Source: Aeromonas diversa CDC 2478-85 (GTDB lineage Bacteria; Pseudomonadota; Gammaproteobacteria; Enterobacterales; Aeromonadaceae). Taken from it: 64,000 nt of DNA. Positions within the stretch are counted from its first letter, which is position 1. Each line of letters opens with the position of its first letter. Position numbers and translations under genes: made by a program. Of this stretch, positions 60,001 to 64,000 are shown piece by piece. The notes beneath the pieces are model-generated. The model ran no database searches. It saw only the letters and a list, made by a program, of their open reading frames with translations, and was not told the origin of the DNA. Location of the stretch: assembly GCF_000819805.1 (NCBI RefSeq), contig NZ_CDCE01000027.1, forward strand, positions 1 to 64,000. Reading direction: 5' to 3'.

Positions 60001-60642
60001 ATGAAAGCCTATCAGCGTCAATTTATCGAGTTTGCCCTGGAGAAACAGGTTCTGAAATTCGGTGAGTTCACCCTGAAATCCGGTCGCAAGAGCCCCTACT
60101 TCTTCAACGCCGGCCTCTTCTCTACCGGGCGTGATCTGGCCCGCCTCGGCCGCTTCTACGCCGCCGCCCTGATGGATGCCGGCATCCAGTACGACGTCCT
60201 GTTCGGGCCGGCCTATAAGGGGATTCCCATCGCCTCGGCCACCGCGGTACAGCTGGCCGAACAACACGACGTGGACACCCCCTGGTGCTTCAACCGCAAG
60301 GAGGCCAAGGACCACGGCGAGGGCGGCAACCTGGTGGGCAGCCCGCTTCAGGGGCGCATCATGCTGGTGGACGATGTGATCACCGCCGGCACTGCCATCC
60401 GCGAGTCGATGGATCTGATCCAGGCCAACGGCGCCTCCCTGGCCGGAGTGCTGATCGCCCTGGATCGCCAGGAGAAGGGCAAGGGCGAGCTCTCCGCCAT
60501 CCAGGAGGTCGAGCGCGACTACGGCGCCCATGTCATCGCCATCGTCCAGCTGGCGGATCTTATCAAGTACCTGGAAGAGAAGCCGGAGATGGCCGAACAG
60601 CTGGCCGCCATGCGCGCTTACCGCGCCCAGTACGGCATCTGA
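60001..60642 (+). CDS. pyrE: Orotate phosphoribosyltransferase
   Basis: 213 residues, the same as E. coli PyrE, starting [24 protein letters not shown] motif [17 protein letters not shown] and the Lys-rich loop [17 protein letters not shown] are intact. It makes OMP from orotate and PRPP. Two ATG codons stand in tandem (59998 and 60001); the second has the better AGGAG spacing and fits the family. Confidence 0.97.
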   Translation: MKAYQRQFIEFALEKQVLKFGEFTLKSGRKSPYFFNAGLFSTGRDLARLGRFYAAALMDAGIQYDVLFGPAYKGIPIASATAVQLAEQHDVDTPWCFNRKEAKDHGEGGNLVGSPLQGRIMLVDDVITAGTAIRESMDLIQANGASLAGVLIALDRQEKGKGELSAIQEVERDYGAHVIAIVQLADLIKYLEEKPEMAEQLAAMRAYRAQYGI

Positions 60643-60746
60643 TCGGGGTCTGACGACGGGTTAAGCCGACAGCCCGGTTGGGCCTCTTAACCCTGTATGA
60701 TGAGGGGCGCTGCGGCGCCCCGTCTTGTTTGTTCCAAGGAGCCCTT

Positions 60747-61235
60747 ATGTCCCTGCACACCTTCGAGCGCCTGATCCGGCTGCTCGACGCCCACCAGGCC
60801 CGCTACCGGGTGGTGCATCATTCGAGCGCCGGCAAGACCGAGGAGGTAGCCAGGGTGCGCGGCACCACCCACGGCCAGGGAGCCAAGGCGCTGGTGTGTC
60901 ACGTCAAGGGGAACGGTATCAGGTGCCACGTGCTGGCGGTGCTGCCAGCCGACTGTCAGGCCGATCTGGCGACCCTCGCCAGGGGACTGGGCGGCAGCCG
61001 GGCGTCACTGGCCAGCCCCACCGAGGTGGCCGCACTGACCGACTGTGTGTTCGGCGCCATTCCGCCCTTCAGCTTCCACGACGATCTGCTGCTGGTGGCC
61101 GATCCGCACCTGTTCGATCGCTTCGACGAGCTGGCCTTCAACGCCGGCGTGCTGGAGCGCTCCCTCATCCTCGCCAGCGAAGATTACCGGCGCATCGCCG
61201 CCCCTCGCCTGGTCCCGTTCGCCCGTCGTTCCTGA
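60747..61235 (+). CDS. YbaK/EbsC-type aminoacyl-tRNA deacylase domain protein
   Basis: 162 residues, MSLHTFERLIRLLDAHQARYRVVHHSSAGKTEEVARVRG onward. ALVCHVKG, LAVLPADCQADL, LASPTEVAALTDCVFGAIPPFSF and FNAGVLERSLILASEDY follow the YbaK/ProX fold that removes mischarged amino acids from tRNA. Substrate specificity (Cys-tRNAPro, Ala-tRNAPro or other) cannot be read. ATG 60747 with AAGGAG upstream. Standalone gene after pyrE. Confidence 0.85.
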   Translation: MSLHTFERLIRLLDAHQARYRVVHHSSAGKTEEVARVRGTTHGQGAKALVCHVKGNGIRCHVLAVLPADCQADLATLARGLGGSRASLASPTEVAALTDCVFGAIPPFSFHDDLLLVADPHLFDRFDELAFNAGVLERSLILASEDYRRIAAPRLVPFARRS

Positions 61236-61241
61236 AAAGAG

Positions 61242-61264
61242 AGAGGGGCCAAGGGCCCCTCTGG
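61242..61264. terminator. Convergent hairpin after the YbaK-type gene
   Basis: AGAGGGGCC (61242-61250), loop AAG, GGCCCCTCT (61254-61262). No strong T run. It lies between two convergent genes. Confidence 0.65.
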
Positions 61265-62248
61265 TTACTCCAGATTGATCGTCGTGGTTGGCGCGGCCAC
61301 CGTCTGGGCCTTGAGCACAGGCCTGATGTCCAACACGTCGCCGGCCACCTCGGGGTCGTCCTGATCGCTGTTGCACACCAGACCCAGGTCATAGCTACCC
61401 ACGGCGACAAAGCCCAGCTCGTAACGGAAACCACCGGCCCCGTCGCTCACCACGGGGGCACTGGCATAGAAGCCGTTGTCGACATCCGCCATGTCGGGAT
61501 AGCTGTCGTCGCTGCGCGGGGCATAGAGGTATACCGCCGCCTTGTCGGCCAGCAGGCCATCGCACAGGCCGCTGGCGACGCTGCCGCTCAGGGTCGCCGC
61601 TAGGGTGTTGTTGACCAGTCGCACGCCGCGGGGCTTGAGCTTGTAGTACTGCTGATGGCCCGGCAGCACCATAGCGTGGCGCAGATCGAATTCGGTGGTG
61701 AAGCTGCTGGTGCCGTTGGCGGCGATAGTGAAGGCATCAAGTTTCAGCTCGCTGCTCGGCACCTCGAGGGGCTTGATGGTGTCGTCATCCTGCTGCACGT
61801 AGGAGTAGGGAGTACCATCGCCAAACTGGTTGGCCGCCTCGCGACCATCGAGCACGGTCAGGCGCATCTGGCTATACTCCCCGGCACTGACGCTCTGACC
61901 GGCGAGCAGGTTGCGGCTGGCCGAGCCCTGGTACTTGAGCAGATCGATATAGACGAACCGGGGCGAGCCGTCGGCGTTGAGCGGTATGCTCTCGCCGAGC
62001 GGGGTGCAGCCGTCATCCAGGGCGGCGTTGAGGATACTCTGGCTACTCCAGGCGGTCTCGCCGCCGGCGACCGGGTGGATACTGATCCGGCTCACGGCGA
62101 TGCAGACCCGCTTGACCGAATCGACCGGCGCATCGGAGAAGGCGAGGGAGAACTTGGCGCCAGAGGTAGAACTGGAGGAACTGCCATCACCACCGCCGCC
62201 GCAGGCGGTCAGTGCGGTGGCGAGACCGAGGAGTAACAGACGCTTCAT
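61265..62248 (-). CDS. DUF4382 lipoprotein
   Basis: 327 residues. Lipoprotein signal MKRLLLLGLATALTACGGGG with lipobox Cys19, followed by a Ser/Gly linker. The domain FSLAFSDAPVDSVKRVCIAVSRISIHP and LLKYQGSASRNLLAGQSVSAGEYSQMRLTV matches DUF4382, found in surface or periplasmic lipoproteins of aquatic bacteria; function unknown. The tail adds a carbohydrate-binding-like beta domain (GGFRYELGFVAVGSYDLGLVC). Start 62248 has AGGAT 7 bases upstream, better than ATG 62257. Confidence 0.85.
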   Translation of the reverse strand: MKRLLLLGLATALTACGGGGDGSSSSSTSGAKFSLAFSDAPVDSVKRVCIAVSRISIHPVAGGETAWSSQSILNAALDDGCTPLGESIPLNADGSPRFVYIDLLKYQGSASRNLLAGQSVSAGEYSQMRLTVLDGREAANQFGDGTPYSYVQQDDDTIKPLEVPSSELKLDAFTIAANGTSSFTTEFDLRHAMVLPGHQQYYKLKPRGVRLVNNTLAATLSGSVASGLCDGLLADKAAVYLYAPRSDDSYPDMADVDNGFYASAPVVSDGAGGFRYELGFVAVGSYDLGLVCNSDQDDPEVAGDVLDIRPVLKAQTVAAPTTTINLE

Positions 62249-62439
62249 GGGGATCATCCTTGTTGGGGTGGCATCTGTTCCACTCTAGACGAAGTCGGCG
62301 GCGTGTCAGGGTGCGGCCAGAGGATGGAGCGCGCGTTCGAAAGGCAATCTATTGATTTCGTTGATATGAGCGTCTTGTGAGACAGACGCGGGATGCGAAG
62401 GGGTTTGACGGAGGCAGGGTCGCAAGGAACCGGGAGGCG

Positions 62440-63936
62440 TCATGCCTCTCGTTCTATTAGCCGGGTCGGCCAGCCCATTTTCTGCTGACGTTCCACCTCG
62501 AGGCGTAGCTCGCTGGCGCGCAGATAGTGCACGTCGAGCCACCCCTTGGGCAGCGCCAGGATAAGGTCATCCTCATCGGCCTGCAGGGTGAAGGCGGGCA
62601 CAGTCCCCTGGGTGCGGCGCATGCACAGAATCAGGGAGAGGCGCAGCAACCGTGCCAGCCGGATCGCCTGGCGGGCAGTCACAGCACCCTGCTTCTCCAG
62701 CGGCTCGAGTTTGAAGTCGTCGCGCTGGTTGAATAGCAGGGCCGACAACAGCTTCTTCTGGGCCGGGGTGAAACCGGGCATGTCGATGTTGTCGATGATG
62801 TAGGCGGCGTGCTGGGGCGCCTTCTTGTACTCGATGCACAGACCGATCTCGTGCAGCAGGGCGGCGTAGCGCAGGATAGGGCGGCCGTAGCGGCGCGACA
62901 GGCGCCAGGGGCCCTGCACCTGGGCAAACGCATCGACCGCGGTGTCGCGCACCCGCTCGGCGTGCTCGCGATCGAGCTGGTAGCGGTTGATCAGGCTGTT
63001 GGCGGTGCGATCGCGGGCATCACAGTCGTGGCTGTTGCCGAGCAGTCCGTAGATGAGCCCCTCGCGCAGGGCGCCGCCGGCGAGCGTCATGCTCTCGATG
63101 CCAAGCACCTCGAACAGGGCGATCAGGATGGCGAGCCCGGAGGGGAACACGGTCAGGCGTTCGGCGGTGAGCCCTTCCAGCTGCAAGCGGTCGAGGCGAC
63201 CACAGGCGATCGCCTGCTGCATCAACTCCTGCAACTTGGGCAAGGTGACCCGCTCGCTCTTGCCCTGAGCCAGCATGATCTCCTGCAGGGCCTGCACCGT
63301 GCCGGAGGCGCCGACACAGCTCTTCCACCCCAACAGGCGATAGTCATGGGCCACGTCCCCCAACACCGCCTTGGCGGCGTCGATGGCCTGGACGAAGCGC
63401 TCTTGGGAGAGCACGCCGTCGCCGAAGTGATTACTGAGCCAGGTGACGCAGCCCATGTGCAGGCTGCTCAGCAGCTTGGCCTCGCTCTGTTCGCCGATCA
63501 CCAGCTCGGTGCTGGCACCGCCGATGTCGATGACCAGGCGATTACCCTCCCCGGCCGATGTCCAGGAGACCCCCTCATAGATGGTCTTTGCCTCCTCCTC
63601 GCCCGAGATGATCTCGATGCCGTGGTTGAGCACCCGCTCCGCCTCGGCGAGAAACTCCTCCACATTGGTGGCGAGCCGCAGGGTGGCAGTGCCGACCACG
63701 CGGATGTTCTCGGGGGGAATGTCCTGCAGCTGCTCCGAGAACAGACGCAGGCAGTCCCAGCCGCGCTCCATGGCGGCTCGACTGAGGCGGAACTGCTCAT
63801 CGAGGCCGGCGGCCAGGCGCACCTTGCGCTTGACCTTGGCCACGGTACGCAGGGCGCCGGCGACCTCGCGCACCACCAGCATATGAAAGCTGTTGGAACC
63901 GAGGTCGATGGCTGCGTAGAGAGGGGTACTGCTCAC
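62440..63936 (-). CDS. gppA: Guanosine-5'-triphosphate,3'-diphosphate pyrophosphatase GppA (Ppx/GppA family)
   Basis: 498 residues from a GTG start (SSTPLYAAIDLGSNSFHMLVVREV). ASKHA-fold motifs: DLGSNSF, SGEEEAKTIYEGV, VIDIGGASTELV, MGCVTWL and GASGTVQALQEIM; C-terminal HD-like part LLHEIGLCIEYKKAPQHAAYII. It resembles E. coli GppA more than Ppx, and it directly follows rhlB as gppA does in E. coli. It converts pppGpp to ppGpp and can hydrolyse polyphosphate ends. 9 bases after the rhlB stop, same transcript. Confidence 0.92.
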   Translation of the reverse strand: MSSTPLYAAIDLGSNSFHMLVVREVAGALRTVAKVKRKVRLAAGLDEQFRLSRAAMERGWDCLRLFSEQLQDIPPENIRVVGTATLRLATNVEEFLAEAERVLNHGIEIISGEEEAKTIYEGVSWTSAGEGNRLVIDIGGASTELVIGEQSEAKLLSSLHMGCVTWLSNHFGDGVLSQERFVQAIDAAKAVLGDVAHDYRLLGWKSCVGASGTVQALQEIMLAQGKSERVTLPKLQELMQQAIACGRLDRLQLEGLTAERLTVFPSGLAILIALFEVLGIESMTLAGGALREGLIYGLLGNSHDCDARDRTANSLINRYQLDREHAERVRDTAVDAFAQVQGPWRLSRRYGRPILRYAALLHEIGLCIEYKKAPQHAAYIIDNIDMPGFTPAQKKLLSALLFNQRDDFKLEPLEKQGAVTARQAIRLARLLRLSLILCMRRTQGTVPAFTLQADEDDLILALPKGWLDVHYLRASELRLEVERQQKMGWPTRLIEREA

Positions 63937-63944
63937 CGCTAGGC

Positions 63945-64000
63945 TCAGTGACGCTTGGGCGGACGACGGCGGTTGCCACCACCACCCTGGCGATCGCGCA
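63945..64000 (-). CDS. rhlB: ATP-dependent RNA helicase RhlB, C-terminal end only
   Basis: The last 17 codons before TGA (63945-63947) read RDRQGGGGNRRRPPKRH, an Arg/Gly-rich basic tail like those that end RhlB proteins. The assignment rests on this tail and on the conserved rhlB-gppA order; the rest lies beyond the window. RhlB is the RNA helicase of the degradosome. Confidence 0.7.
   Translation of the reverse strand, partial: RDRQGGGGNRRRPPKRH

Overview
This window is a stretch of gammaproteobacterial chromosome that I assign to the genus Aeromonas. The reasons are a GC-rich, enterobacterial-like housekeeping backbone, an AmpS/OXA-12-type class D beta-lactamase joined to a CreBC (BlrAB) two-component system with TTCAC tags, a Pla-1/Cef-type extracellular lipase, and the rstAB, ovoA and pgt clusters. 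The genus call is inference from gene content; no rRNA gene body is present to confirm it. No phage, insertion sequence, CRISPR array or tRNA was found.

Layout. 1-230 is the promoter and leader of an rRNA operon that runs leftward out of the window (P1, P2, boxA). 262-9879 carries hemG, trkH, yigZ and pepQ (minus), then aacS and fadBA (plus): the E. coli order fadBA-pepQ-yigZ-trkH-hemG-rrn with aacS added. 10092-15887 holds two OmpR-type two-component systems. The first is fused by start/stop overlaps to an orphan sugar-binding protein. The second is RstAB, followed by a small Asr-like protein with a near-consensus RstA box in front. 15966-21817 carries a short malic enzyme, an SDR/DUF2867 protein, rpmE, priA and a small coiled-coil protein. 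22067-25319 is a sulfur-redox group: msrB, msrA and ovoA (ovothiol synthesis). 25412-34328 is again core: a GT9 glycosyltransferase, coaD, virK-like, mutM, rpmG, rpmB, radC, coaBC, dut and slmA. 

34451-57714 separates slmA from rph-pyrE, which lie close together in E. coli, and is the accessory part: mscS, lipase, ubiK, a PAS-GGDEF protein, creD-ampS-creC-creB, a membrane protein, a chemoreceptor, pgtABC/pgtP (phosphoglycerate sensing and uptake), a pyruvate kinase lacking the C domain, and a heterodimeric ABC transporter with a perfect Fur box. 58205-64000 returns to core: yicC, rph, an intercistronic attenuator, pyrE, a YbaK-type deacylase, a DUF4382 lipoprotein, gppA and the 3' end of rhlB.

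How they work together. aacS and fadBA together can feed acetoacetate and fatty acids to acetyl-CoA, with a PsrA-like palindrome before fadB. The pgt genes sense and import phosphoglycerate, and the adjacent short pyruvate kinase could act on the PEP derived from it. CreBC probably controls ampS and creD through TTCAC repeats. RstAB probably controls the Asr-like gene. Fur probably controls the ABC pair. The strongest candidates for something under-described are the sensor-regulator-binding protein cluster (10092-13509), the PgtA protein with a degenerate AAA+ domain plus its putative operators, the C-domain-less pyruvate kinase, and the ABC pair enclosed by two almost identical terminators.
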